A DNA stretch of 64,000 nt from Paraphysoderma sedebokerense (Eukaryota; Blastocladiomycota; Physodermatomycetes; Physodermatales; Physodermataceae). The translations under genes were made by a program, and so were the position numbers. The notes under the pieces are model-generated. The model saw only the letters and a list, made by a program, of their open reading frames with translations. It was not told where the DNA came from and did no database searches. This document shows positions 47,646 through 59,929 of the stretch, piece by piece; position 1 is the first letter of the stretch, and every line of letters starts with the position of its first letter. The DNA is taken from NCBI GenBank assembly GCA_025602915.1, contig JAHLJZ010000025.1, positions 62,001 to 126,000 of the forward strand. The letters run 5' to 3'.

Positions 47646-50628
47646 ATGTATGGTAAGAACAAGATTGGAGAGCCAGCATTATAATTGATTTATGTAGTTC
47701 TATACATGGTAACTGTCAAAGCATTGACGTTTTGTTGATTCATCTCAGGTCGACCACCAACCGGATCTGCTGCAAATCGTCCAGGAACTCGGGCTGGAAA
47801 TGCTACATGTACGTAATCGTTTGATGATTGAACCAGATCGCAGTTCACACATTTCATAAAATCAATCTAACCCAACATGACCCTTTGTAGCCTGGGGGCG
47901 AGGTGTCCCTGCTGGTATTCCTCCAAGATCAGGGATACCCCAAAGTAGTGGGGTTTCGGGATCAGGTTTGATTGTTCAGTTAACATGACATCATCGGATT
48001 ATTTACATCGATTAATCTATAAACATGTAACAGGAGTCGTAATAGTGCGTAATATTCTAGATATTTCGGGCCAATTACAGAAGAATAACGATTTTCAACT
48101 TTGTCGTCTTTTACAATGCTAGCCTCCTTCAACGGCTGTCCGAAGGCCAGGTACCGCCGCTCGAGGAGGTTCGTTTTGTGACATTGAATCGGCAAAAGCA
48201 CATTTTTAACTCTGAATCAATTCATAGCCTTTGGAATAAATATTATTGATCGCCCAACCACTCAACAGGGTCTTGGAGGACTCAAAACTGGAACTCAGAG
48301 TAAATTGAAAGATTTGTTCATTCACCCTTGACAAACTGGTCTAAACTATCCACAGGCTATGGTAGGTTCGTACAAGATAAAACATTTTGGGCAGGGGAAC
48401 TTCGGCAAAGATTGAATGCAATAAATGCGGAGATATCAAAAATGGAAAAAGATGTGGAAAACTATGAACGCGACGACGGAAATTATTTGTCGTATGAAAA
48501 AAGGTAATAATTGCCCAAACGCATCTTAATGAACTGCCAATATTGTGCTAAAATTTTCATTAGGGCCGACTCTCTGACTGTAGAAGTCCGAGAGTTGCAG
48601 GGACAACTCGGGGATTACAATTTGCTTGTAGACAAACTGCATACCGACTCTGATTTGGACGACATCAAGAAAGCTTGCGACGAACTGAAACAGAAGAATC
48701 AGCAAGATTCTCAGATTGTGGATGATGTGTTTATGCTAAGACAGCAGTAAGATCAGAGCAGTTACCTTCATCAGATACGTCGTTGACATTACCGACACTC
48801 CACAATTTAGGAGGGAGACTGAAATAAGGGAGCTGGATAATCAAATTGAACGGGAGAAGCAACTGGCGGATAGCAGAATTAAGGAATTGGTATGTAACGG
48901 GATGAATTCTTCGAATTGTCCGTCGTCAGTACGATAACAGTTTCGTCACTTGTAGGCGGCAACCGCACAAGCTGAATACTTCGATTTGAGAGAACGTAAC
49001 ACCAAATCTGGGCCTGACATTTCAGAAAAACAAATGGAGCTAGACCAATTAGGGGTCAAGATTGGGAACCTAGAGCAGGTTTTATTTTAAATTGTTCAAC
49101 TATCGCCATGATGTGGAAAGCCTATCACTAAAGAAAGGACATACAATAGGAAATCTCTGTCGATCATCTACGACAAAAGTCCTTAACGCTTCAACTAAAA
49201 ATCCACGACCTCGCCACAAAGAAAGATGAACTTCAGTCGGGCTTGGAACAGTCTTCGACCGAAAATTCGCCTGATCAAAAAGAAGTCCTGTTGAAGAAAG
49301 TATGTTTGGCAGGGATTTCGAGTATTCATTGGCAACAACTGATATATGCATAGGTGAAAGAAGACAACCAAGAGATTAGCACCATGGAGAGAAGAATTAA
49401 TGAGCTTGATCAAGAAATGAAAAAATTACGGGAACAAATCTCTAATATTGATTCCGAATTAGTTGATCAAAAGGGTTAGTATGATTTCTGACTTGCTGTG
49501 CTTCTATTCGTTCTAAATCTGTTATTTCTAAAATTGAAGACGAGAAAGCTGCAAAATTTGAAGAGTTGGTAAAACGCGATAATGAAATGCAAGAATATCT
49601 GGACTCTCACGACGAAAAGTATAATTCCGCTACAAATAGTATACAAGAAACGGAGAAGCAGATCGCTGAGTTAATGGAGCAAATTAAGGTCCCTTGAGTT
49701 GGCTTTGTGAGATCAAAACGAGAAGAAAATATTAATAACCACCGGATTGCCTTTTCGTATCCAGAATCTTCAGAAGAACGAAAAGCTGCCTTCAGTTGAT
49801 AAGTTTCTTCAGCTTAAGAACGATCTTCTGTTTAAGGAAAAAGAAGTCACCAATTCAGCGAATACTGTCGAAGCCATGCTCATTGGTTAGAATGTCCCAT
49901 CATTTCATCAATTACAGCCCACAAGGGCTTTTTAATAACAAAGATTGCGGAACTTAGAACGCAAACGAAGATCGGCAGATCTCGAAAAAGTAAATGTTCT
50001 TGAAACAAAGCTCGAAAGCGAAGTACAAAATTATCGGGAGAAATACAGAAATTTACAAGATGAATTAAATAAGATTTTGGATGTCGAAGGAAGTAAACGG
50101 ATGAAGGAACAGAGTAGAGAAGTCTGTATCCTTGATTTGATTTTACTCCGCACGTTGCATTATTCTGAAACTGGCCTGATGAAACTACCTTCACATTCAT
50201 AGGCATTCTACGAAAGAAAATTGCAATATCAGAATGAATATAAGGCTTTACAGGCAGAGTTGACCGAAATAACAGTCAAGTACGAGTCCAAAAAAAGGCA
50301 ATTAGAGGAAAACGATACATACAAGCAATTGAAGGCTTTAGAGACGCGGAATCAAAGTTTAGAATCCACAGTCACCGAATTGAAACAAGGTTAGTTTGAT
50401 TTAGTTCTTCTCGGAGTTTGAAGTGCCGTAGATAAGCATAATTTGAGTGATGGAGTCTACAGCCTTCAAGTTTCGAACTGAATTTCGCGTTCTGACTAAT
50501 TCTTCCCAGTTATTGCTGTTAAAACATTGGATTCTGATTATCAACCTGCAAAAAATCAAGTGTTACAATTGATAAATGAATGCAATGATCAATTGATTAG
50601 AATCATGGCAGCTGCTCCTGCGAGATAG
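47646..50628 (+). CDS. IFT74: Intraflagellar transport protein 74 (IFT74, IFT-B)
   Basis: Coiled-coil subunit of the IFT-B train that, with IFT81, carries tubulin into the growing flagellum. About 16 exons; the first coding exon is 7 nt (47646-47652, MY plus one base) and joins 47749-47808, giving the Gly/Pro/Arg-rich basic N-terminus (MYGRPPTGSAANRPGTR). The family core is clear: IIDRPTTQQGLGGLKTGTQ (ends at about 48300), YGRFVQDKTFW, NYLSYEKR joined to ADSLTVEVRELQGQLGDYN and LLVDKLHTD, then long heptad helices, VKEDNQEISTMERRI, NLERKRR, and near the end LDSDYQPAKNQV. The length of about 600 aa matches the family. The region 47965-48235 (end of exon 3 and the small exon with STAVRRPGTAARG) is the least certain; phase fits only with an unusual GTTTCG donor at about 47954. 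Presence of this gene implies a motile flagellated stage. Confidence 0.92.
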
Positions 50629-50938
50629 ATAATTTTTGATCACAACGAGGAAGCTCAAGGATATTTCAGAAAGAGATGTTTCACTTGTTATGGCATTCCT
50701 TTGGAGCCTGTGGATGTCGAAGCAAAATGATTTTGGCCTTTTTAAAATTTAATATATATATATAGTTATTACATCCAGTTCGTAAAACAAAGCAGTCGCG
50801 AGACCTCATTTAAATAAGGGTACTCTACATTAACACGTTTCTATCTCAACTCTCCAAAACCAATCGACAAACAGAATGGTTATTCACAACATAATTACAC
50901 CTTCAGTCATCACTACACTGTCGAATGACAAAATCAAA
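50629..50938. other. Intergenic, converging 3' ends
   Basis: No gene between the IFT74 stop and the RhoGAP stop. An AT run (TTTAATATATATATATAG) at about 50747-50764 may serve 3' end formation of IFT74. Confidence 0.6.
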
Positions 50939-53396
50939 TTACACGCTCTGCTGCTTATTTCTCATTTCCTCCTCCATCTTCTCAGCAAAATCACCAGTAA
51001 GGTCGCCATTCATCAAATCACCACCAAAGTCAAGTTGTATATCTAAGCCTTTGAACGTAAGTCTATGCTTTCTGTCCCCCAAAAATCCACTTAATCGGGT
51101 CGGGTTCGGTTCTGCAACAGATTCGCGACTTTGGGAACTGCCGAGGCGACTGGTTGACGCTGCAAGCTTTACCGAATCCTCCTCAGCCGACTCTGCTTCG
51201 GAAGGATTGGGAGACGATTGCTCTGGTTGTAGAGGCGCCGGTGATGGTGAAGCGACGGTTGTGGATGCTTCGGGTTTGTTCTCAATAATTGGCCTACTCA
51301 ATGTAGTAGCATCTTCCTCCAACTTTGCAGGTTCTGGATGGGGAATTTCTTTTTCTTCTTTCTTGGGTTCATTGATTTCTGTCACTCTCGTTATTGTAGC
51401 TTTGGCAGAAGTTACCTTCTCTGGTTCCTTAGGTGGGGTTGCGCCTGCAAAGAAATGATCGAAATTTGACAGTAAAATTTCTACGACAGCTGCTTGCAGT
51501 CCCATGTCACCAACTGCATCCTTGGTATGTCGAAGTAATGTCGGACCGAAAACTACAGCGAGATTGGAGAAATGCATTTTATTGGTGGCAGCGTTGCGGC
51601 AGATCCTATTGTGAGTGATTAAATGAGAGTAAAATGAGTATGCGAGGTGGGATAACAATATTGTCAGAAAGATGTAAAAAGTGAAGAGATCTTAAAAATT
51701 TGATATTACTTGTGCAAATGGCTAAAGAGAGCTTTCAAAACATGATAGTTCAATTGAGGAAGTTTTCCTAGAGTACGATAAATCTCGCGTCTTTGTTCCT
51801 CGGGGTCATTATTGTCTGTGAAGCATGAAAGGGCCAGTTGGTTAACTTCTTACAGTCGTTTGATCGACATAAATCATAGAAAGGGAAAACATACTCCTCA
51901 CGGCGTCCAAGAAGTCAGTATACAACCTGAACGTAAACAAACTATCTGGTAGCTCCCTCAACCATAATTTAAAGGCACCAGCGATGGTATGGATATCGTT
52001 CCAATCCTCCAAGTTTGGTCGCCCATATGAGAAATAGGTTTTAAGTTTTTCAATGTCAGTTTTGAGACCGGATACTCGATAGATTCCCATTTCATTGATA
52101 CCTGCGAGTTGAATATAAGAGAAAAATTCAAGCGATTAGGGTTATGGAATGCAAGTAAACCATGAACGAAGAAGATTTCAATGAGAATGCTGAAACAAAC
52201 CCCTCTTTTCGATCGCTTGCATGCAAAGAGTCATGATGTAAGGCAAGTCATCATTCTCGTTCTCCATTAATTTCGATAATTCAACGCCGTAAATAGACTC
52301 TACAAGAAAACATGGTAAATCAAGTGGTCAGTTCTCGCAGGCCCTTTGAAAACAGGGAAAGGAACTAAAGCTATTTGATACGTACTCTGGGAGTGGGATA
52401 TGTCTTCTGTGGATACTCCTTTCTTTCTCGCTAAAGTTGCGGTATTTGTGTTTATATTGTGTAGCACTTCGTCTAGGCCCTTCAAACCGCAATCTGGTGG
52501 AACATTTTTCGAGCACGCTGCGTGAACTGTGACTTTGCAGTCTTGGCATTTCATTCCATCATTCCACGGTCCGCACATGTGGGCACACCATGTACACTTA
52601 GACGGTATAGGTGAAGGGTTGAAGCGGTGAGGAATACAATGAGAGACTCGGCCTAGCATATCGCCACTTTTGTCTGCCATGAGAGGTGGATGTTAATGGT
52701 GGTGAGGTTTATGACTCAAACAAAGTAAAACAAACTGCACTCTTTGCTTTTGTATCCTCAGTCATTGCGCTTGGAGATATGGTAACTCTTTCTCCACTGT
52801 GTTGAGCGACGGACGAGTCGACTGACGGTTTGTTCATCGATGCGTTTAAAGAACTGGGGTGGGAGCCTGCGACCGGGGGGTTCAATGGTGTCAGTGGGGT
52901 GACTGGTGGGTTTGTTGGGACAGTATTCGTTGGGGCTAGACAAAAATAAATTTAAGTTTCAACGGCAAGAAATCTCGCATCCGTGGAAATGTGAGTAACG
53001 ACCCACGATATGTCAAACTTACATTTCTCTCCCCCCTTCAATTTTGTTTCCAAGTCTGTTATTTGAGCCTCCAGAGACTCAACTTTTTTTTTCGTAATAT
53101 CATGTTTGCCCTTTTCTTGTCTCAATTGAGTTTCTAAACTTTCTCTGACTTGAGTCTCGGACTGCAGTTGCATCTCTGTCATTTTTAGAAGGTCTTGGGC
53201 TTGTGCCATTTCGGACATAATTCGCCTAGCATCTTCATATTGGGCAGTTGCTGTCTCTAATTTTTCCTCCAGAGATTTCACTTTTGCTTCCAACTCCTTC
53301 TTGTCGGAACGCAGTTGCTCTAACTCTGTAATTGATATGTCTGCTGTTAACTCGATTATTTTGGCTTCGCGTAACGATGAACCTACCTTTCTCCAT
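50939..53396 (-). CDS. Rho GTPase-activating protein with coiled coil, C1 and RhoGAP domains
   Basis: Accelerates GTP hydrolysis by Rho/Rac/Cdc42 and is probably recruited to membranes through its C1 domain. Eight exons: 53396-53387, 53325-53023, 52935-52741, 52673-52386, 52299-52201, 52101-51895, 51815-51710, 51605-50939; 624 aa. Residues 1-105 form a coiled coil; a Pro/Thr-rich linker follows; a C1 zinc finger (HRFNPSPIPSKCTWC, GMKCQDCKVTVHAACSK) lies near residues 175-225; the RhoGAP domain follows with IYGVELSKLM, the arginine finger in MGIYRVSG, FKLWLRELPDSLF and NKMHFSNLAVVFGPTLLRH. The C-terminal 180 residues are Pro/Glu/Ser-rich. The first coding exon is only 10 nt, so a longer 5' end with more exons is possible. 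Domain order resembles chimaerins but without SH2. Confidence 0.9.
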
Positions 53397-53690
53397 GTGC
53401 AATTGAAAGCTAGAGGTCAATTGTACGGTTGTTCCAATGAAAGAAATCGCAAGACTTTCTCACTGAATGGCTTGCAAGATATAATGTCGGAATTTGGTCG
53501 ATATATATCAATGTATCAGGCTGTGCAGACTGTTCTATCTGTATTCGAGTCGCGTAATCTGGTTGAAATGCGTTTGGCAGTTTTTGGAAAACCAGGGGTA
53601 TTTTGTTTTCACTTGTCAACAACCAATGCAACGAGAAAATCGAGTGTATCAATGATTGTCGCAGCGCTGAATGCTGTGTTGATGAATTAA
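53337..53690 (+). CDS. Open frame of unknown status, antisense to the RhoGAP start
   Basis: A 117-codon frame from a true ATG, opposite the first exon of the RhoGAP gene. The composition is protein-like (balanced, hydrophobic/polar alternation, e.g. LVEMRLAVFGKPGVFCFHL) and no frame on the other strand explains the stretch 53400-53690. I do not recognise it. It could be a small gene, the last exon of an unseen gene, or chance. Confidence 0.25.
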   Translation: MSAVNSIILASRNDEPTFLHVQLKARGQLYGCSNERNRKTFSLNGLQDIMSEFGRYISMYQAVQTVLSVFESRNLVEMRLAVFGKPGVFCFHLSTTNATRKSSVSMIVAALNAVLMN

Positions 53691-54049
53691 CTTTCTGTCA
53701 GAAGTTAGATAAGTAATGTACGAGTATTGAACTTTCAATCCGGATTCCTCATTCCGGAACGCCTGTCTCCGTGTGGCCCGTCTCCCAGACATTTTAGTCG
53801 ACTTTGCTCCAGTCAGGACTCCGCTCCAGCCTTCGGAGCTCGGATTTAAATTTTTTTGGAATAATCGAATCTCCTTGATTTGTGCACATATCTACCGTCA
53901 AATAAATCGCTTTGCCAGTGTACAATTATGTCATCGTTTCGCCATAGTATCCCGTCTCTCCAGTGTATGTATGTTTGACAATCGTGGCAAATCATATTGA
54001 AAGAACCGACTAGTGACGCACACCTTCAGCATTCAATGTAGACAGCTTT
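53691..54049. other. Intergenic, promoter of CCDC148 gene
   Basis: No gene seen. I looked for an RFX X-box like the one upstream of IFT74 and found no convincing match. Confidence 0.5.
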
Positions 54050-56413
54050 ATGCTTCGACAAAAGTGCGGAAAAACTCAGTTATCGGTTCAGAATTACGAG
54101 GTTGCTCTGAAAATCGCAAATGAAATGCAGAAGGAAGGATTAGGGATTTCTGATAAGGTACTAAGACATGAAACATATCTAATTTAGATAATCTTTGCAT
54201 GATTCTAACAATTCTTTGTGCGAAGATTCGCTCGATCGAAGAGTTGGCAAAGACAAAAAGAAAGCAACAAGACATACAGAAGCACAAACGATTATGGATG
54301 GAGGTTGCCGAGAAGTTAGATCGGCAAAGGTAATTTTTACAATGGAATCAAATAAGTAATCGAATCTGACTTGCATCTAGTGTCAAATTATCAGAAGACA
54401 TTCATGATATTCTTGCAGCAATATGCCTCGATAAAGAGTACTCGATCGACTATGCGGAATTCGTTTGTGAATTGTTGGATTCTGAACAAAAACAAGAACT
54501 TCATCTGGAGGATCTACAACAAAGTAATTAAACCTTTTTGGCAAAATTATTCACAGATAGTAAATTATTATATTTAGAATTTATGAAGGATTATTCGAAA
54601 GCGCAAGCATACGTCAAGAAGGCTGAAACAGGTACCGCTTCAAAGGAACCACATATGATGGAACAGTTTGATGCATTTATAAAGTGTCGAATGGGAGAAA
54701 TCCATCAAGCCATAGAAATGGTCTGTTATGATCTCAGTCATGCTTTGAACCAACGTACATAGAGTAATGGCATTTCCTAGCTCGATCTCGACATTTCGCA
54801 AATCAGTGGGTCGCGGTTCTCAAATCTTCCTCAGCGTCTTGAGTTGGAAGACCTTGATGCGATTGGATGGGTAACGGATACAGAAAGCATGCCGTTACAC
54901 ATAACTGACATGCAGTGCGCAGATCCTGAAGTTCAAAGCGACTGCCTTTCACAATGGAAAGCGTAAGTGCCGCCATTTAACTGATTACGTTCTCATATAC
55001 GTGCATTGATAATTTCAGTTGCTTAGGTTTGACCATCAGTATCATCAGCAAATTCTGACTCTTCAACAAAACTTCCACGGTTTTAGCGACACTGACCAGC
55101 CGCACGATGGATGGTCCGATCGCGATCATTCGAGATTCGTCAAACTGCTGAATGAATATCAAACAGTCTGCGTTAATCGGTTTGAGAAATGGATGAATCG
55201 CGCGAAAATGGAGCTCCAGAAATCAGCCGCAGAAATTTCGAAGCATTATCATTATTATATTCGATATCAGCACTATATAAAACAAAAGCATGCTTTGCTA
55301 AGAGTTCACAAAAAGCAGAAGAAGGAGTTCTTGAACCTAATATGTGAGACTTTTCGGCAATGCAACCGAGCGTATAAGAGCAACTTAGAACACATACAAG
55401 CGGCGGAAGAACGTGTGAGATGGATGGATGAACGGAATAGGAAGTTAAAAGAATGGAGAGAAGGGAAACTAGAGCAAATTCGTCAGAACGAGGCCGAAAT
55501 AGAGGCATTAACTCGACTGGAGAATCAAAAAAAGGTACTTAATATGCCCCGTCTCTTCTTCTTTGAAATGCTCCAGGGAATACTCAGATCGTTTTACATT
55601 GGCCGCATGATTCAGGAGAAGAGTGAGCAAAAGCGTCGACAACGCGTGCAGGCCGGAAAACAAAAAATTTCGGCCTACCGAAAAGCTGAAGCAGAAAAAA
55701 GAATGGAAGAGCGACAAAAAATGAATGAGCTAAAACAATTAATGGAGATTCAGAGAGCCTATGAAAGAGAGGTAGAGTTACTTCTTTATTTCCATGCACT
55801 GAGCATGTATGATTGATTGAAGGGCTGGTGTATGTGTAGGAAAATGCCGCGCGCATATCGCAGCGCTACGAAATGCTAGAGCAAAGAAAAGATGAAGAAC
55901 GACATTTAGAAGAGGCAAAAAAGATGAATCGAGAGCGTTTAGAAAGAAGATTGGAGAAGTTGAGAGAAGCAGTAAGAAGTCGAATTGCGGTTGAGAGGTA
56001 ATGCAGCACCAGCGCCACTACTTTCGCTGACATACCCGCGAATGCACAATCAGATAATGCTGACTTGTGTTCCAAAGGGATCCAAACCGACTCATCGCTC
56101 CTACAGCTTCTTTCTCCAATTCAATCAGCAATTCCGATGCTGGTTCAACGGAGAAGATTCAGATGTTCGGGATCTGTGGATATACCGACAAACAGATAAT
56201 GAAAGATCAAAGGTACTACTTTACTTCAATCTTCTGCTTCGCAAGAATTAAGGATGTAATACTTGAATCAGGACGAAACTTCTGCATGCGTTAAGTCATT
56301 CTGGCAGTCAATTATCTGCGGAATCAAAAAGTTATATGGCGAGCCTCATGAAATCAATGCCAGGTATTAAAACGTATGCAAATGACTGGAAGAGCCAGAT
56401 AGTGTTACATTAG
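54050..56413 (+). CDS. CCDC148: CCDC148-like coiled-coil protein (cilium-associated)
   Basis: Ten exons: 54050-54157, 54226-54329, 54381-54523, 54578-54720, 54781-54962, 55027-55534, 55616-55771, 55840-55997, 56078-56212, 56272-56413; all phases agree, 592 aa. The protein is almost wholly helical and charged. It follows the order of animal CCDC148: a region with DHSRFVKLLNEYQTV and then HYHYYIRYQHYIKQKHALLRVHKKQKKEF, a long Arg/Glu/Lys-rich helix (KRRQRVQAGKQKISAYRKAEAEKR begins it), RERLERRLEKLREAV, and near the C-terminus VERDPNRLIAPT and GYTDKQIMKDQR, matching the family's ADPxRL and YSEQQIVSDPR blocks. The final PPRKDMEST-type tail of animal proteins is missing. The molecular role is unknown; the family occurs in ciliated organisms. 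A run-through reading of 54578-54720 (no intron at GTACCG) was chosen. Confidence 0.75.
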
Positions 56414-56685
56414 CAAACATGATAGCCATAAGTATTTAAGACAAGCAGTAGTTATAGCTACGTCCCAGCAATATTGCAATGGTAGTAATTTGTACTTATA
56501 CAGATCAATAATTCTGCGAGCAAAAAAACTTCTGTGGAAGGCCAAAGGACGCGTCCAATTCATTCCCTGTCCAATTCCCTTTTCAAAAGACAGTCGCAAA
56601 CACCCGCATCCGCAGACATCTAAATGACACATTTCTCAGTAGAATTCTGATACAACTAGCAACACACATTCCCTTGTTTCCGTCA

Positions 56686-59600
56686 ATGGACCCCTCGGAC
56701 GTCATGGAGCAACTCTCCTCCCTCCTCTATTCTTATTCTCACTCGCCCTTTGCCACCGCCCTCTTATCTGCATACGAGAAACATCATCTCAAGAATTCAT
56801 TGAAATCCGCCAAATCAAAAGACCAAATAATTGAACTCACCAGTAAATTAAATGCTATCGATCTGCTATACCTCGGTTGTAATCAGAGTAACGCACGAAA
56901 AGAACGGCTGAAAAACGTTGAAAACTCTGTACAAGCCCGACTAGAAAAAAAGCAGGCTAAAGTCGATAATCTAAATCATTTTCGAAAATCAACATTGACA
57001 TTAGACAAAATCTTGAAGATGGTAATGCTAATTTGGAATTATATTGACGGTCGACGGGCTATGGATCTTGGGCCTTTCTCCAGAGGATCGCAAACTCAAT
57101 TACAAATATCTTCCTTTTATTAACAAATACAAATAGAAAGTGGCTACAATCAATCCTGTTCACAGAATTAGCTCACTTTCAGAGTTAACTCAGATTCACG
57201 CCAAAAAACGGCCATCGGCGACAGTCGGCTTTTCTCAACCCCCTATTCAACAGAAGCCTGCTAAATGTGTCTCCGCAGACGTGGTAACCATTGTGGATGA
57301 CAGTGACGATGATGTGGTAATGACGGATCGCACTACTGCCTCCAGTAAGAATTATCCTCCTAGGCGTGGTTTCTCAAACTTCACGCAGACTGCGAAAGCC
57401 AGCAGCACGACGCAATCTAATTCGATGTCGGCCGTGTCCAAACCCAACGATGAATACCAAGGATTATTTAACTCAAAGTTTAAAGGCTTATCTAAGGGAA
57501 ACGGTAATGACAGATCTAGCGGACATGGGCATGGCTATAACAATGGAAACGGAAGGGGAAATAAGGGCTCGAAATACGATGAATACGAAGAGTATCAATT
57601 CAATTCAACTTTCGGTAGACCGAATCAGAATGAATATACTAGCATTCCTGGTGGCTTTTCAAAAAGGGTATAGCTATCTGTCTTGTGTGTCCTTAGATCA
57701 TGGCCAATCCTAACAGAATTGTAACACCGACCAGAAACATTCGCCTCAGGAAAGTGAGTCAGATGAAGATTCGCCGGAAGAGAAAAAGTCTTCCTTTTTG
57801 ACTGCTAGGGAAAAATTGGTAATATATCATTCGCTACTTCCGTCTGTGATGAATCAAAGAGCTGAACGATTTCATTGCTTGCTAATCGATTTAGAAATTC
57901 GATAACGCGAAGAAAGGGAAACTGAATGGCCCAGAGACGAAGAAACCAAAGACTTTAGGGACCAGTGGACACCGCAAATTTGTACCTCCCTTCAAGCGAG
58001 ATAAAGAGAACGACACGGAAAGGTTTATTATGGTTTCTTTAATATCGGACAGTGTGCTATCCTTAGTATTACAGAAGCTGACATGTATATGATTTATTCT
58101 TTACCGATGGATGTGTTGGAATAGCAAAAGACAAAAATCAATCGAACCGGAAACCGAAGTAGATGAAAGACTGAAACATCTTGATCCAAAAATGATTCAA
58201 CAAATCGAATCTGAGGTAATGTGCGCTTCTCTTTAAAATTTTTTTATTCTTCTGATATTTCTGACATTTCAATCGACTCTTTAGATTATTGACAATGGCA
58301 GGAGAATAACGTGGGATGACATCGCAGGTTTGGAGCACGCAAAAAAGATCATAAAAGAAATTGTGGTTTATCCCTTGTTAAGACCGTGCGTATCGATTTA
58401 AGTCTAGTGCGCGAGACTTGAGGAATATTTATTGATGCAGTCTTGATGACATGGATTTTTAGTGATTTATTTTGCGGTTTACGAAAGCCTTCCAAAGGTG
58501 TATTATTATTCGGACCGCCCGGGACAGGTAACTACTCACTTTTAACAAACTTCTTCAGTCTGGTCAGTTTGGCCAACTTTCCTCTCGGGAAAAACTCCCT
58601 AATTTTACCTCTGAATGGTGAATTGTCCAAAAATAGGCAAAACACTTTTTGCAAAGTGTATCGCTTCTCAGTCCAACGCTACTTTCTTTTCCATATCTTC
58701 TTCATCGTTGACATCCAAATGGGTCGGCGATGGCGAAAAATTGGTTAGAGCATTATTCGCTGTTGCAAGAATCCGACAACCGGCTGTCATTTTCATCGAT
58801 GAAATCGATTCTTTGTTGACGCAACGATCGGACGGCGAACAGGAAGCTAGCAGGTATGATAATAGCTTCAATTCGCGAATGATAGTACTTATGTGTACGG
58901 TAATTTCAAATGGCTTATCTACTATTGTTCTTCTTCTAAAGGCGGATCAAAACGGAGTTTCTGATTCAATTTGTATGACTTCGTTCAACACTTAATATCT
59001 CTCCGAACGATTGACGTGACTAATCTCAACAATTCTAGGATGGATGTGGTGTAGAAAATGATGAACAGCTCCTGGTTATTGGTAAGTATAGCCAATGTCT
59101 TCGTTTTCTTTTATCATGCTGATACTTGTCTTATGATCCACTGCATTAGGCGCCACAAATAGGTTCGTTCCGTTGCAGTAGATTCTCATATCAGTCTAAG
59201 ATTAATTGGGATATTCGCAGACCTCAAGAACTCGACGAAGCGGCACGTCGACGATTTCGTAAACGGCTTTACATTCCACTACCCGACCCGATTGGCCGTA
59301 AGCAAATTATCAAGAATCTCATGGGTTCACAGAAGTGTGAATTAAATGAGCAAGAGATTGACGAAATTGTGGAATTGACAGATGGTTATTCCGGGAGTGA
59401 CATGGACGGGTTATGTCGAGAAGCCGGTATATTTTCCATGCCCCTTCTCTTTATTAATTTGATGATCGATATTCCATTCAACCAATTCATTCGAAAATCC
59501 TTTCATTCGTCGTGACTATGAAATATCGATATTAATATATATTTATTTTCTGACAATAGCGTTAGGGCCTATTCGAGATATATCTTTTGAAGACATGGGA

Positions 59601-59738
59601 AATATTGCAGCCGATGCAGTTAGACCTATTATGGTGAATGACTTCAAGACGGCTTTGAAGCAAATTCGAGCCAGTGTGAGCACAGCGGACTTGAAGGGTC
59701 ATGAAGATTGGAACGAATTATTCGGTAGTTTGGGATAG
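56686..59738 (+). CDS. FIGNL1: Fidgetin-like 1 AAA ATPase
   Basis: AAA+ ATPase of the meiotic clade; FIGNL1 proteins disassemble RAD51 filaments and also act at microtubules. Thirteen exons: 56686-57021, 57137-57667, 57717-57818, 57895-58022, 58125-58215, 58285-58385, 58463-58527, 58637-58853, 58942-58972, 59039-59081, 59150-59162, 59221-59426, 59560-59738; 680 aa. The N-terminal half is variable with an acidic, SUMO-interaction-like stretch ([13 protein letters not shown]) and FLTAREKL, the RAD51-binding FxxA-type region. The catalytic half: [13 protein letters not shown], Walker A GPPGTGKT (cut by intron 7), pore residues SKWVGDGEK, Walker [12 protein letters not shown], sensor 1 GATNR (in a 13-nt exon), arginine fingers RRRFRKR, and the C-terminal Vps4-like helix ending WNELFGSLG. 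Confidence 0.95.
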
Positions 59739-59929
59739 CTTAAATGCATTGCTTGCGCTAGAATTTCAATGTAATTTACAACGAAGAGATGAAATGTCAT
59801 GTATTGAGCTTGGATGTTGGAATCTCCAAATGTACCATTATCACGTGTTGAACAAAAATCCGGTGGGTGCTTAACCCAAACTGAAAACGAGGAATATATT
59901 CTCCCCTTACCCAGGGACTTTGTCCAATA

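Noticed and set aside
53773-54000. 75-codon plus-strand frame before CCDC148
   Set aside because: Starts with GTG, no recognisable content, ends before the CCDC148 ATG; no splice signal connects it in frame.
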